Made by a program: the position numbers and the translations under genes. Under the pieces are notes generated by a model. That model searched no databases. It saw nothing but the letters and a program-made list of their open reading frames with translations, and was not told the origin of the DNA. 64,000 bases of DNA from positions 884,957 to 948,956 of the forward strand of contig NZ_LN876586.1 in NCBI RefSeq assembly GCF_001282725.1, given 5' to 3'. The DNA comes from Inediibacterium massiliense (lineage in GTDB: Bacteria; Bacillota; Clostridia; Peptostreptococcales; Thermotaleaceae). The stretch's first letter is position 1. Each line of letters begins with the position of its first letter. Below are positions 1 through 8,733 of the stretch, piece after piece.

Positions 1-1
1 T

Positions 2-199
2 GGTTCAAAGGCATGTGTAGATATAAAAATATGTGTAAATCCTTTATTATCTGTTGTAGAGGGTCATACGATTGGTGAAAGAGCAGAAGATTTAATTTTA
101 AAGGAAGATAGTATGATTAAAGAAGTGATTGTTCATATCGATCCATGTGAAGAAAAAAAGAAAAATTGCACAGATAGTTGTCCAAAAACAAAAAACTAA
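2..199 (+). CDS. Cation diffusion facilitator transporter, C-terminal end (partial)
   Basis: Only the last 65 residues are in the window; the gene begins upstream. The translated tail has a beta-alpha-beta style cytoplasmic domain with the sequence HTIGERAEDLI followed by VIVHIDP, a pattern typical of the C-terminal domain of CDF (cation efflux) transporters that export Zn, Fe, Mn or Co. The last 20 residues are rich in lysine and cysteine (four Cys in CEEKKKNCTDSC and nearby), which could be an extra metal-binding tail; this is inference. It ends 36 bases before tcdA. Confidence 0.75.
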   Translation, partial: GSKACVDIKICVNPLLSVVEGHTIGERAEDLILKEDSMIKEVIVHIDPCEEKKKNCTDSCPKTKN

Positions 200-235
200 G
201 TACAATTGTATCTAGAACACAATAGGAGGAGTTTT

Positions 236-946
236 ATGGAATTACATGCATTTTCTCGTACAGAGATGATTATAGGCACTGAAAATTTGAACAAATTAAA
301 AGAAAGTAAAGTAGCAGTATTTGGTATAGGGGGAGTAGGAACTTTTGTTGTAGAAGGGCTAGCAAGATCAGGAGTAGGTCATTTGGTATTAGTGGATCAT
401 GATGATATATGTATTACAAATGTAAATAGACAGATTCATGCTTTAAGAGATACTATAGGACAATCAAAGGTAGAAATTATGAAAAAAAGAATATTACAAA
501 TTAATCCAAATGCGAAGGTTCAGACTTATAAAATGCTCTATACAGAAAAAACAGCATCAGAGCTTCTAAAAGATGATTATGATTATGTAGTAGATGCTAT
601 TGATATGGTTTCTGCAAAATTAGATTTAATAGAAAGATGCTATAAAAGAGGAATAAAAATGATTAGTAGTATGGGCACTGGAAATAAGTTAGATCCTACT
701 CAATTCGAGGTGACTGATATATATAAGACTTCTATTTGTCCATTAGCCAAGGTCATTAGAAAAGAATTGAGAAAAAGAGAAGTGAAGTCGTTAAAGGTAG
801 TATATTCAAAAGAAGAACCTATAAAACCAAATACATTTTCTACAGAAAGAAAACAAGTTCCAGGGAGTATGTCTTTCGTTCCTTCTGTTGCAGGAATGAT
901 TATTGCATCTGTAGTAGTAAAAGATTTAATAAAGGAAAGACCTTAA
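236..946 (+). CDS. tcdA: tRNA threonylcarbamoyladenosine dehydratase (TcdA/CsdL, ThiF family)
   Basis: E1-like ThiF-fold enzyme that cyclises t6A37 in ANN-decoding tRNAs to ct6A using ATP. The nucleotide-binding glycine loop GIGGVG is at about residues 30-35, followed by the acidic LVDHDDI and the NVNRQ segment typical of TcdA. The length of 236 aa is slightly short for the family. I chose ATG 236, which has an AGGAGG-type site 8 bases upstream, over an in-frame ATG at 206 without a site. It is followed directly by a terminator overlapping the stop codon, so it ends a transcription unit. Confidence 0.88.
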   Translation: MELHAFSRTEMIIGTENLNKLKESKVAVFGIGGVGTFVVEGLARSGVGHLVLVDHDDICITNVNRQIHALRDTIGQSKVEIMKKRILQINPNAKVQTYKMLYTEKTASELLKDDYDYVVDAIDMVSAKLDLIERCYKRGIKMISSMGTGNKLDPTQFEVTDIYKTSICPLAKVIRKELRKREVKSLKVVYSKEEPIKPNTFSTERKQVPGSMSFVPSVAGMIIASVVVKDLIKERP

Positions 947-969
947 TCTTATAAGATTGAGGTTTTTAT
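941..969 (+). terminator. Rho-independent terminator after tcdA
   Basis: A stem of CCTTAATCTT pairing with AAGATTGAGG (one G-T pair) is followed by a T-rich run. It overlaps the tcdA stop codon. Confidence 0.75.
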
Positions 970-1130
970 TTTTTGATCTAAAAATCATTCATTGGATAAT
1001 ACTACTAAAAATTCATGTAAATTCTGTCAAAACAGTGGATTACCTTGATTCATGGATTATATAAATGATATGATAGGGGACATAAGTGACCTATATTTCA
1101 AATGTATATATAGAAATAGGAGGAAAAACC

Positions 1131-1961
1131 ATGAAAAAATTTTTAAAAGGTTTAGTTTTGACTACATGCATTATTAGTACTACTACGATTGCTATGGCAG
1201 ATGGATATTATTTTTCAAATAGTATATATAAAAAAAATATGCAACATAAAGATGTGCAAGTAATTCAACAGGCTTTAAAAAAAGATGGTGACTTTAATTA
1301 TCCTCAAATAACTACATATTTTGGATCTATTACACAAAATGCAGTAAAGAAATTTCAAAAAAAATATGGACTAAAACCAGATGGTATTGTAGGAAAAAAT
1401 ACAATCAATAAAATGATAAGTTTAGGATTAATTGAAGGTACAACTTCTTCTAATAATGTAGTTAGTAGAGGGGGAGTTGGATTAAAAACAAATAGAGCTG
1501 AAGATTTAGATTGGTGGACACAAGTTTCAAATAAAATCATTCATCGAGGAGATATACTGACTATTAAAGATTATCAGGCAGGAGCAAGCTTTAAAGTAAA
1601 AGTAACAGCAGGGACAAATCATGCAGATGTAGAGCCATTAACGATAGAAGATACAAATATTATGAAGAGAATATGGGGAGGATTTAGCTGGACTAGAAGA
1701 CCTGTTTTAGTATATGTGAATAGTAGAGTTATTGCAGCTTCTATGACAAATATGCCTCATGCAGGAGTAGATTCTAAACCTTTTGGACAGACTGTATCGG
1801 GTAGAAGTGGAGGATATGGAACAGGTTATAATTTCGATTTTATAAAAGGAAATGGGATAGATGGTCATGTGGATCTTCATTTTAAAAATAGTACAAGACA
1901 TAAAGATAATAAACCAGATCCTCAACACCAAAATGCTATAAAGATGATAGTAGGAAAATAA
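1131..1961 (+). CDS. Secreted peptidoglycan-binding protein with C-terminal domain of unknown function
   Basis: A 276-residue exported protein. Residues 1-24 form a signal peptide (KKFLKG, hydrophobic core, AMADG). Residues about 30-95 are a PG_binding_1 domain (DVQVIQQALKKDG, AVKKFQKKYGLKPDG, VGKNTINKM). The C-terminal 160 residues have no catalytic family I recognise; they hold conserved-looking His and Asp residues (HADVEP, MPHAGVD, DGHVDLHFKNSTRH) that could bind a metal or be a cell-wall hydrolase active site. The start at 1131 is fixed by AGGAGG 7 bases upstream; the upstream in-frame start at 1086 would spoil the signal peptide. Confidence 0.75.
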   Translation: MKKFLKGLVLTTCIISTTTIAMADGYYFSNSIYKKNMQHKDVQVIQQALKKDGDFNYPQITTYFGSITQNAVKKFQKKYGLKPDGIVGKNTINKMISLGLIEGTTSSNNVVSRGGVGLKTNRAEDLDWWTQVSNKIIHRGDILTIKDYQAGASFKVKVTAGTNHADVEPLTIEDTNIMKRIWGGFSWTRRPVLVYVNSRVIAASMTNMPHAGVDSKPFGQTVSGRSGGYGTGYNFDFIKGNGIDGHVDLHFKNSTRHKDNKPDPQHQNAIKMIVGK

Positions 1962-2086
1962 CAAATTCTTAATAATTGTTCCTCATTTTTAAGCAACGGA
2001 AATCTTGAATGCAATGAAAAGATTTCGTTGGCGCCATGAGCTTGCGAATTTTATGACTTTGCTACAATATACTTTGTCAACAGTAT
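1962..2086. repeat. Dispersed intergenic repeat, copy A, carrying a 57-bp hairpin insert
   Basis: The outer sequence (1962-1991 and 2049-2086) matches the right arm of the palindrome at 63170-63234. Inside it, positions 1992-2048 hold a hairpin (CAACG-AAATCTT pairing with AAGATTTCGTTG) flanked on both sides by TTTTA. The 63.2 kb copy lacks this insert and has a single TTTTA. A relative of the hairpin insert lies at 42710-42781. No coding frame is evident. Confidence 0.75.
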
Positions 2087-2113
2087 GACTCGAGAAATCG
2101 AGTCTTTTTTTTT
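2087..2113 (+). terminator. Rho-independent terminator
   Basis: GACTCGA/TCGAGTC stem with AAA loop and nine T residues; it closes the repeat unit and the 1131-1961 gene unit. Confidence 0.85.
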
Positions 2114-2147
2114 GTATAAAAAATATTAAGTTTTCATAAATATACAC

Positions 2148-2176
2148 TTGAATAATTATAATTAATTATGTATAAT
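2148..2176 (+). promoter_or_regulatory. Sigma-A promoter of first amino-acid binding protein
   Basis: TTGAAT (2148-2153), 17-base spacer, TATAAT (2171-2176). The same arrangement recurs before the next gene at 3066-3094 with nearly the same surrounding bases. Confidence 0.75.
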
Positions 2177-2208
2177 AATACAAAAGAAAAAAGGAAGGGG
2201 AATAAAAT

Positions 2209-3012
2209 ATGTTCAAAGGAAAAATGATAGCTATTTTTATGATGATTTGTATGATTGTTGTATCTGCAGGGTGTAGCCAAAACATAAGTAGTGCAGATAA
2301 AAGTAAATTAGGTGAAATTAAAAACAAAGGAAAAATTGTATTAGGTACATCTGCAGGGTATCCACCTTATGAATTTCATAAAGAAATCAATGGAGAAGAT
2401 GTAATTGTAGGGTTTGATATTGAAATTGCAAAAGTTATTGCAGAAGAATTAGGAGTGGAGCTTGAAATTAAGGATATGAAATTTGATGGATTACTAGCAG
2501 CTTTAGTAGCAGATAAAATAGATTTTATTATAGCTGGAATGGCACCTACAGAAGAAAGAGCAAAAAGTGTGGATTTTACAAAAACATATTATAATGCACA
2601 ACAAAGAATTTTAATTAGAGTAGAGGATCAAGATAAGATTAAAAGCATAGACGATTTAAAAGGGCTTAAAATAGGAGTACAAAAGTCAACGGTACAGGAG
2701 GAGATTGCAAAAGGGATAGAAGGAATACAAGTAAAATCTTTAAGTAAAGTCACTGATTTAGTCCTTGAACTTTCTAATAACAAAATAGATGGAATTATAT
2801 TAGCAAAACCTGTAGCAACTGCGTATCAAAAGAAAAATTCTAAATTTATTGTACCAGATATTTCTTTAGGAAAAGATGAAAGTGCTGCTATTGCTATCAA
2901 TAAAGGTAATGAAGATTTGGTAAAAGAGATCAATAAAATATTGGATCAATTGATAGCAGAAGGAAAAATAGATGAGTTTATTACAGAGGCCACAAAAATT
3001 TCTGAAGAGTAA
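2209..3012 (+). CDS. Polar amino-acid ABC transporter substrate-binding lipoprotein (copy 1)
   Basis: Family 3 extracellular solute-binding protein of 267 residues. A lipoprotein signal ends at SAGC with the lipidated Cys at residue 22. The mature domain has the family signature GTSAGYPPYEF and VGFDIEIAKVIAEELG. It should deliver an amino acid to the permease and ATPase encoded downstream. It is clearly paralogous to the next gene, with long stretches of identity (for example LEIKDMKFDGLLAALVA). The exact substrate cannot be read from sequence. Confidence 0.88.
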   Translation: MFKGKMIAIFMMICMIVVSAGCSQNISSADKSKLGEIKNKGKIVLGTSAGYPPYEFHKEINGEDVIVGFDIEIAKVIAEELGVELEIKDMKFDGLLAALVADKIDFIIAGMAPTEERAKSVDFTKTYYNAQQRILIRVEDQDKIKSIDDLKGLKIGVQKSTVQEEIAKGIEGIQVKSLSKVTDLVLELSNNKIDGIILAKPVATAYQKKNSKFIVPDISLGKDESAAIAINKGNEDLVKEINKILDQLIAEGKIDEFITEATKISEE

Positions 3013-3065
3013 AAAAAGGGTTATATAAAAATAATAAAAAAACATTTATATTTGTAAATATACAC

Positions 3066-3094
3066 TTGAATAATTATTATTTAAGTTGTATAAT
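3066..3094 (+). promoter_or_regulatory. Sigma-A promoter of second amino-acid binding protein
   Basis: TTGAAT (3066-3071), 17-base spacer, TATAAT (3089-3094). The leader ATACACTTGAATAATTAT is shared with the promoter at 2148, so the tandem duplication included the promoter. Confidence 0.75.
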
Positions 3095-3128
3095 ATTACA
3101 AGAATAAATGATTGAGGGGGAAATAAAT

Positions 3129-3932
3129 ATGTTTAAAAAAATAATGACGATCCTATTAATAGGATGTATGGTATTCTCATTTGCAGGATGTAGCAAAGAA
3201 ACAAGTAGTGCGGACACAAATAAATTAGATGAAATTAAAAGCAAAGGAAAGATTGTATTAGGAACATCTGCTGATTATCCACCCTATGAATTTCATAAAG
3301 TAATCAATGGAGAAGATGTAATTGTAGGATTTGATATTGAAATTGCAAAGGCTATTGCAGATGAATTAGGAGTAGAGCTTGAAATTAAAGATATGAAATT
3401 TGATGGATTATTAGCAGCGTTAGTAGCGAACAAAATAGATTTTATTATAGCAGGTATGACACCAGATCCAGACAGAGCAAAAAGTGTTGACTTTACCAAA
3501 CCATATTATGCGGAAGAACAAAGTATATTAATTAATGCAAAAAATAAAGATAAAATAAAATCAAAAGATGATCTAAAGGGATTAAAAATAGGAGTACAAA
3601 AATCAACAGTACAAGAAAAACTTGCAAAAGGAATTGAAGGAGCACAAGTAAAAGGACTAAGCAAAATTACAGATTTAGTATTAGAATTATCTAATGAAAA
3701 AATTGATGCCATTATTATTCCAAAGCCTGTCGCTCATTCTTATGTAAGCAGCAACGAAAAACTTTTTGCTCCAGAAATTATATTGCAAAAGGGAGATGGA
3801 GCTGCAATTGCAGTAAATAAAGGAAACAAAGAGTTAGTAGATGAATTTAATAAAATATTAGATAAATGGATTGCAGAAGGAAAAATAGATGAATTTGTAA
3901 CAAACGCAGTAGAACTTACAGAAAGTAAATAA
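3129..3932 (+). CDS. Polar amino-acid ABC transporter substrate-binding lipoprotein (copy 2)
   Basis: Same family and length (267 residues) as the preceding gene. The lipobox is FAGC with Cys at residue 21. GTSADYPPYEF and the DPDRAKSVDFTKPYY segment mark the ligand-binding cleft; differences from copy 1 cluster in the C-terminal lobe (KPVAHSYVSSNEK versus KPVATAYQKKNSK) and near the cleft, which suggests related but different ligands. Start at 3129 is chosen because GAGGGGG lies 8 bases upstream. It is followed by a hairpin before the permease. Confidence 0.88.
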   Translation: MFKKIMTILLIGCMVFSFAGCSKETSSADTNKLDEIKSKGKIVLGTSADYPPYEFHKVINGEDVIVGFDIEIAKAIADELGVELEIKDMKFDGLLAALVANKIDFIIAGMTPDPDRAKSVDFTKPYYAEEQSILINAKNKDKIKSKDDLKGLKIGVQKSTVQEKLAKGIEGAQVKGLSKITDLVLELSNEKIDAIIIPKPVAHSYVSSNEKLFAPEIILQKGDGAAIAVNKGNKELVDEFNKILDKWIAEGKIDEFVTNAVELTESK

Positions 3933-3972
3933 AATATTAGAAAAAGGTTTTAAACCTTTTTCTAATATTTTA
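3931..3972 (+). terminator. Long hairpin between binding protein and permease (terminator or attenuator)
   Basis: AAAATATTAGAAAAAGG pairs with CCTTTTTCTAATATTTT across a TTTTAAA loop. It separates the binding protein from the permease genes, so it may set the usual excess of binding protein over membrane components. Confidence 0.75.
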
Positions 3973-3998
3973 AGGAGTATTTAGGAGGTGTCAATATA

Positions 3999-4676
3999 AT
4001 GATTTACATCACAACTTATATGGAGTTTATTCAAAGATATTATAAATTTTTTATCAATGGAACGAAAATTACTTTATTTCTTTCTTTTTTCGGTGTTATT
4101 TTCGGAGTAGTGATAGGTATATTTTTAGCACTTATGAAAATGTCTAAAAAATCTTTTATAAGAATGCCAGCATCTGCTTATATAGAAGTAGTGAGAGGAA
4201 CTCCTTTATTGGTACAATTATTTATGATTTATTATGGAGTACCAATGCTTACAGGAATTGAATTTCCAGATATATTACTTGGAATTATTGCAGTTTCATT
4301 TAATAGTGCAGCTTATGTATCAGAAATTATTCGTGCAGGAATTCAATCTATTGATAAAGGTCAGATGGAGGCTGCAAGATCATTAGGAATGAATCATTAT
4401 ATGGCCATGAGATATATTATTATTCCACAAGCATTTAAAAATATATTACCTGCATTAGGAAATGAATTTATTGTACTTGTAAAAGAATCTGCTATTGTAT
4501 CTGTGGTAGGAATTTATGATTTAATGTATCAAGCAGATACAGTAAGGGGAAATTCATATAAACCTTTTGCACCATTAGTGATTGCTGCAATTATTTATTT
4601 TATTATTACTTTTACTCTTTCCAAATTGGTAGGTAAGCTTGAGAGGAGGTTGAGTGCTAGTGATTCACGTAACTAA
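3999..4676 (+). CDS. Polar amino-acid ABC transporter permease
   Basis: A 225-residue HisM/GlnP-type membrane subunit. Hydrophobic helices are visible at about 18-45, 60-90, 95-115 and 190-215. The coupling-helix motif [22 protein letters not shown] is the classic EAA loop that docks on the ATPase. The start at 3999 has AGGAGG 10 bases upstream. Its last bases overlap the ATPase gene start, which indicates translational coupling. Confidence 0.88.
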   Translation: MIYITTYMEFIQRYYKFFINGTKITLFLSFFGVIFGVVIGIFLALMKMSKKSFIRMPASAYIEVVRGTPLLVQLFMIYYGVPMLTGIEFPDILLGIIAVSFNSAAYVSEIIRAGIQSIDKGQMEAARSLGMNHYMAMRYIIIPQAFKNILPALGNEFIVLVKESAIVSVVGIYDLMYQADTVRGNSYKPFAPLVIAAIIYFIITFTLSKLVGKLERRLSASDSRN

Positions 4677-5382
4677 CTTAAATAAAAGCTTTGGGTCATT
4701 ACATGTACTCAAAGGAATAGATGAACATATTAAAAAAGGAGAAGTAGTAGTAATCATTGGACCTAGTGGATCTGGAAAAAGTACTTTTTTAAGATGTTTA
4801 AATTTATTAGAGAATCCTACAAGTGGAGAGATCGTATTTGAAGGAGTATCTATTACGGACTCTAAAAATGATGTGAATAAACAAAGAGAAAAAATGGGGA
4901 TGGTTTTCCAACAATTCAATTTATTCCCTCACATGACGGTTTTAGACAATATTACACTTTCTCCTATAAAAGTAAAAAAGCTAGGAAAAGAAGAAGCTCA
5001 AAAAATTGCTATGAATCTATTAAAAAGAATTGGATTAGAGGATAAGGCACAGAATTATCCAAATCAATTATCAGGAGGACAAAAACAAAGAATCGCTATT
5101 GCTAGAGCATTGGCTATGTCTCCAGATGTAATGTTATTTGATGAACCTACTTCTGCGCTAGATCCAGAGATGGTAGGAGAGGTATTAGATGTAATGAAGG
5201 AATTAGCGGCTGATGGCATGACTATGGTAGTAGTTACTCATGAAATGGGATTTGCAAAAGAAGTAGCTTCCAGAGTAGTTTTTATGGATGGAGGGCAAAT
5301 CATAGAAGAAGGCTCTCCTAAAGAAATATTTGAAAATCCAAAGCATCTAAGAACACAAGATTTTTTAAGTAAAGTGTTATAA
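4660..5382 (+). CDS. Polar amino-acid ABC transporter ATP-binding protein
   Basis: GlnQ-type ATPase of 240 residues. Walker [10 protein letters not shown]-loop VFQQFNLF, signature LSGGQKQR, Walker B VMLFDEP and H-loop VVTHEM are all intact. It energises the importer formed with the upstream permease and the two lipoproteins. The start is a GTG; GTG 4660 has the AGGAGG site (4644-4649) at a better distance than GTG 4654, and either overlaps the permease stop at 4676. Confidence 0.9.
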   Translation: MIHVTNLNKSFGSLHVLKGIDEHIKKGEVVVIIGPSGSGKSTFLRCLNLLENPTSGEIVFEGVSITDSKNDVNKQREKMGMVFQQFNLFPHMTVLDNITLSPIKVKKLGKEEAQKIAMNLLKRIGLEDKAQNYPNQLSGGQKQRIAIARALAMSPDVMLFDEPTSALDPEMVGEVLDVMKELAADGMTMVVVTHEMGFAKEVASRVVFMDGGQIIEEGSPKEIFENPKHLRTQDFLSKVL

Positions 5383-5431
5383 GATATACATTGTTTTTAT
5401 AAATGTATTTAGATATAATTGATTTAAAGTT

Positions 5432-5462
5432 AAAATCATAGTTGAGTGACTATGATTTTTTT
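5432..5462 (+). terminator. Rho-independent terminator after ABC importer operon
   Basis: AAATCATAGT pairs with ACTATGATTT, followed by a T run. Confidence 0.8.
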
Positions 5463-5655
5463 ACATCTATATTGTAGATAAATTAAAGAATTTGTAATGT
5501 AAATGTCATTGATTGTATACATGTATTTGTGGTATATATATAATTGGGAAGCAGAGACATATTATTGAAAATAAGGAGGCTGTATAAAAAATAAAAAAAT
5601 GGCTGATACTATAATAGCTTTTATACAATAATTGTAACTATAAGGAGAATGTGAA

Positions 5656-5757
5656 ATGAATAAAGTAAAAACCGTAATAGTAGCATCTATGTTTGTAGTG
5701 CTTTTATCAAGTTTTACAATTGGAATTACGAATTTAAGTAAAATGATTGCTCAATAA
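5656..5757 (+). CDS. Small single-span membrane protein (33 aa), unknown
   Basis: An ATG at 5656 follows TAAGGAGAA by about 8 bases and opens a 33-residue frame: a short basic N-terminus (MNKVKT), one hydrophobic segment (about residues 7-25) and a polar tail ending KMIAQ. A strong terminator begins directly after the stop, so this is a complete small transcription unit. I do not recognise the family. The region 5466-5640 before it shows another AAGGAGG at about 5574 but only a ten-codon frame behind it. Confidence 0.6.
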   Translation: MNKVKTVIVASMFVVLLSSFTIGITNLSKMIAQ

Positions 5758-5788
5758 AATAATGGTCTTTGGACCATTATTTTTTTTT
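5758..5788 (+). terminator. Rho-independent terminator
   Basis: AATAATGGTC/GACCATTATT stem followed by eight or more T residues, directly after the small membrane protein gene. Confidence 0.85.
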
Positions 5789-5872
5789 GCTATATACTTA
5801 TTTTTAAATAAAAAGAATAAATTATCCATTTTTCACTCAAAATAAGAAAAGAATATTAGGAGGGAAATTGAA

Positions 5873-6760
5873 ATGGAAAGAAAAAGAAGGATGTTCTTTT
5901 TATTAATGATAAGTGTTTTTATAAGTATTTTATTGATCAATATGACATATGCAGCAAGTATTTCGTGGGGAGCTAGAGGCAGTGAAGTAAGGCTCATACA
6001 AACTAAGCTTAAAAATTGGGGATATTATAAAGGAGCGATAGATGGAATTTATGGAAAGAAAATGTATGGAGCTGTTGTAAATTTTCAAAGAAAAAATGGA
6101 CTTACACCAGATGGAAAAGTAGGAAACCAAACAAAAAAAGCACTAGGAATTTATAAAAAAACGTCTACATTAACATACAATAGCATTGTACAAGCAGCAC
6201 AGAAAAAATTAAAACAATGGGGGTATTATACGGGAGCTTCAGATGGACTTTATGGACCTAAAACCTATAGTGCAGTTACAAAATTTCAAAGAAAAAATGG
6301 ATTAAAAGTAGATGGAATTATAGGAGCAAATACCAAACGTGCTCTTGGGATACAAGAAAACAAAGGAACAAGTACTTATACTGCTACAAGCAGAGGTGTA
6401 TCTAAAAATAATGATATTAATTTATTAGCCATGGCTATTTATGGAGAATCTAGAGGAGAACCTTATGTAGGACAGGTCGCTGTAGCCTCTGTAATATTAA
6501 ATCGTGTAAAAAATCCATCGTTCCCTAATTCTATTGCAGGAGTTATTTTTCAACCAGGAGCATTTACAGCAGTAGATGATGGACAGATTTATTTAAATCC
6601 AAATTCACAAGCATATAAAGCTGCAAGAGATGCTCTTAATGGATGGGATCCTACAGGAGGCGCCATTTATTATTGGAATCCTGCTAAGGCAACTAGTAAA
6701 TGGATATGGACAAGAGAGGTTACTTTAAAAATAGGAAAACATTGGTTCGCACATGAATAG
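5873..6760 (+). CDS. sleB: Spore cortex-lytic enzyme SleB
   Basis: A 295-residue exported germination enzyme that cleaves cortex peptidoglycan. Signal peptide at 1-27; two PG_binding_1 repeats at about 30-85 and 105-160 (each with WGYY, DGIYG or DGLYG, and FQRKNGL); C-terminal SleB/CwlJ hydrolase_2 domain from about 185, with AMAIYGESRGEP (catalytic Glu region), VASVILNRV and ATSKWIW. Two binding repeats rather than one is a variation on the Bacillus architecture. It is followed 15 bases later by ypeB, its usual partner. Confidence 0.92.
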   Translation: MERKRRMFFLLMISVFISILLINMTYAASISWGARGSEVRLIQTKLKNWGYYKGAIDGIYGKKMYGAVVNFQRKNGLTPDGKVGNQTKKALGIYKKTSTLTYNSIVQAAQKKLKQWGYYTGASDGLYGPKTYSAVTKFQRKNGLKVDGIIGANTKRALGIQENKGTSTYTATSRGVSKNNDINLLAMAIYGESRGEPYVGQVAVASVILNRVKNPSFPNSIAGVIFQPGAFTAVDDGQIYLNPNSQAYKAARDALNGWDPTGGAIYYWNPAKATSKWIWTREVTLKIGKHWFAHE

Positions 6761-6775
6761 AAATGGGGTCTTATA

Positions 6776-8116
6776 ATGAAAAAAAGTTTACTAGCTTTGA
6801 TTGCTGTATTTGTATTAGGTACGGGAATATGGGGATATACTCAATACAAAGAAAATCAATCCTATAGCATTACTCTTGAAAATCAATTTCAAAGAATGTT
6901 TCAGGACATGGTAGTAGATGTAGAAAATATACAAGTCAATTTATCCAAGATTATGATTACAGGAGCTGCAAAGCAAAATGTACTTTTACTTTCAGAAACT
7001 TCACATCTTTGCTATGATGCACAAGAAAAGCTTACCCAACTACCATTAGATCATAAAAATGTAAGTAAAACTCAGAAATTTTTAAGTCAAGTAGGAGATT
7101 TGAGTATTTCTTTAGCGAGAAAAAATTTAGAAGGAAAACCTTTGAATATAGATGAAAAAGAAACTTTAGAGGAATTGCATAATTACTCAAATTATTTATC
7201 TCAAGAATTTATTTCATTGCAAAATAATATGTTCAAGCAAGGACTGAAAATAGGAGAATTAAGAAAAAAAGCAAATCAAAATCTAAAAAAAATGAATTCT
7301 AATTTAATTAATACAAGTCTTGTAAACATTGAAGAAAGAATGCAAAAATATCCGGAGCTCATTTATGATGGACCTTTTTCAGAACATATAAAAAATAAGA
7401 AGCTACATAAAAAAGGAAGAACCATAGGAAAAGATGAAGCAATCAATATAGCAAAATATTTTTGCAAAGATTCTATAAAATATGATGCAAAGATTATTAG
7501 TGAATCTAATGATACAAAAATTCCAGTATATGTGGTAGAATTAACACCTCAAAAAGGAGATTATACAATTACTATAGCAATTACTAAAATAGAAGGAAAG
7601 GTTTTATGGATGATAGATACAAGGGAAGTAGGAAAAATAAAAATTTCAGAGAAACAAGGCGTAACAATTGCAACAGATTATTTAAATAAAATAGGATATA
7701 TTAATATGGTACCTACTTATTTTGAAAAATATGATGGTCAATTGATTATTAATTTTGCTTATAAAAAAGACGAAATGATTGCTTATACAGATTTGATAAA
7801 AGTAAAAGTGGGACTAGATGAAGGTAAAGTTTTAGGATTAGAAACAGAAGGATATCTATTAAATCATCATGAACGTACATTTTCAAAACCAAAGATTACT
7901 AGGAATGAAGCTATGGATCAAATTAGTAATTATGCACAAACATCTAGACCGAGATTAGTAATTATTCCTACAGAAGGTGGAAAAGAAGTTTTATGCTATG
8001 AAATCAAAGCCACTTATAAACAAGATACATTTTTAGTGTATATCAATGCAGATACTGGAGAAGAACAAAAAATTTTACAAGTGATTGTGAAAAAAGATGG
8101 AGTATTGATGATGTAA
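6776..8116 (+). CDS. ypeB: Germination protein YpeB
   Basis: A 446-residue protein with one N-terminal membrane segment (about 5-22) followed by an extracytoplasmic region with PepSY-type repeats (GKDEAINIAKYF, SEKQGVTIATDYLNKIGY, TRNEAMDQISNY). In Bacillus YpeB is needed for stable SleB in the spore and the two are mutually dependent. The gene order sleB-ypeB and the short spacing support the same role here. Confidence 0.9.
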   Translation: MKKSLLALIAVFVLGTGIWGYTQYKENQSYSITLENQFQRMFQDMVVDVENIQVNLSKIMITGAAKQNVLLLSETSHLCYDAQEKLTQLPLDHKNVSKTQKFLSQVGDLSISLARKNLEGKPLNIDEKETLEELHNYSNYLSQEFISLQNNMFKQGLKIGELRKKANQNLKKMNSNLINTSLVNIEERMQKYPELIYDGPFSEHIKNKKLHKKGRTIGKDEAINIAKYFCKDSIKYDAKIISESNDTKIPVYVVELTPQKGDYTITIAITKIEGKVLWMIDTREVGKIKISEKQGVTIATDYLNKIGYINMVPTYFEKYDGQLIINFAYKKDEMIAYTDLIKVKVGLDEGKVLGLETEGYLLNHHERTFSKPKITRNEAMDQISNYAQTSRPRLVIIPTEGGKEVLCYEIKATYKQDTFLVYINADTGEEQKILQVIVKKDGVLMM

Positions 8117-8143
8117 AGCCTTCTTATATAGAGGGCTTTTTTA
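8116..8143 (+). terminator. Rho-independent terminator after sleB-ypeB
   Basis: AAAGCCTTC/GAGGGCTTT stem and T run. Confidence 0.8.
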
Positions 8144-8219
8144 ATATGCAAAAATTGGAACGAATGAATAAAAGACACATACTATGATAGTGCAAAGATA
8201 CAAAGAGGAGGACAAGGAA

Positions 8220-8501
8220 ATGAGAAGAATGAGAGGAATGAATCAAAAGTTAATGGAAATGGCAAAAAATGCTCATGCAAGTGATGAACAGTTACAGCAG
8301 CTTTCTCATTTGGCCAATCAATATGGAAATAAGTCTCAAAATGAAATTGAACAAGAGATGAATAAATTGATTGAAGGTTTTTCAAATAAAGAAAAAAAAG
8401 ATTTAATCAATAAGCTTCAAATGCTTAAAGGAATGACAGATCTTTTAAATTCAGATCAAAGAAGAAAAGTAGATATGTTTATTCAAATGTTATCAAGATA
8501 A
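8220..8501 (+). CDS. Small helical protein of unknown function (93 aa)
   Basis: Start ATG 8220 is selected by AGGAGG 8 bases upstream; an in-frame ATG at 8184 has none. The protein is soluble, charged and predicted to be almost wholly helical (MNQKLMEMAKNAH, EIEQEMNKLIEGF, KKDLINKLQMLKGM), with no cysteine. I do not recognise the family. It lies between the germination operon and a convergent DUF378 gene, sharing a bidirectional terminator. Confidence 0.7.
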   Translation: MRRMRGMNQKLMEMAKNAHASDEQLQQLSHLANQYGNKSQNEIEQEMNKLIEGFSNKEKKDLINKLQMLKGMTDLLNSDQRRKVDMFIQMLSR

Positions 8502-8537
8502 TAAAAATAGAGAGTAAAAATACTCTCTATTTTTATT
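8502..8537. terminator. Bidirectional terminator
   Basis: AAAAATAGAGAGTA and TACTCTCTATTTTT form a perfect stem with A/T runs on both sides, between convergent genes. Confidence 0.85.
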
Positions 8538-8733
8538 ATCTTGTTTTTTCTCTTTCTTTGAAGAAGAAGCTAATTGCATAAATTCCAGATAAACCAACTA
8601 AAGAATATACAATCCGACTTAAAATAGATGCTGATCCTCCAAATAAAGCTGCAACCAAATCAAATTGGAATAAACCAATTAATCCCCAATTTAGAGCACC
8701 GATTACAACTAACAAAAGAGCTAATGTATCCAT
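8536..8733 (-). CDS. DUF378 (YuzA-like) small membrane protein
   Basis: A 65-residue protein with two membrane segments and the family hallmark ALNWGLIGLFQFDLV followed by LSRIVYSLVGLSGIYA. The function is unknown in the family. AAGGAG precedes the start on the minus strand. It is convergent with the 8220-8501 gene. Confidence 0.85.
   Translation of the reverse strand: MDTLALLLVVIGALNWGLIGLFQFDLVAALFGGSASILSRIVYSLVGLSGIYAISFFFKEREKTR

Noticed and set aside
5574..5640. Second small gene after AAGGAGG near 5574
   Set aside because: The only frame begins far from the site and spans ten codons; not enough support.
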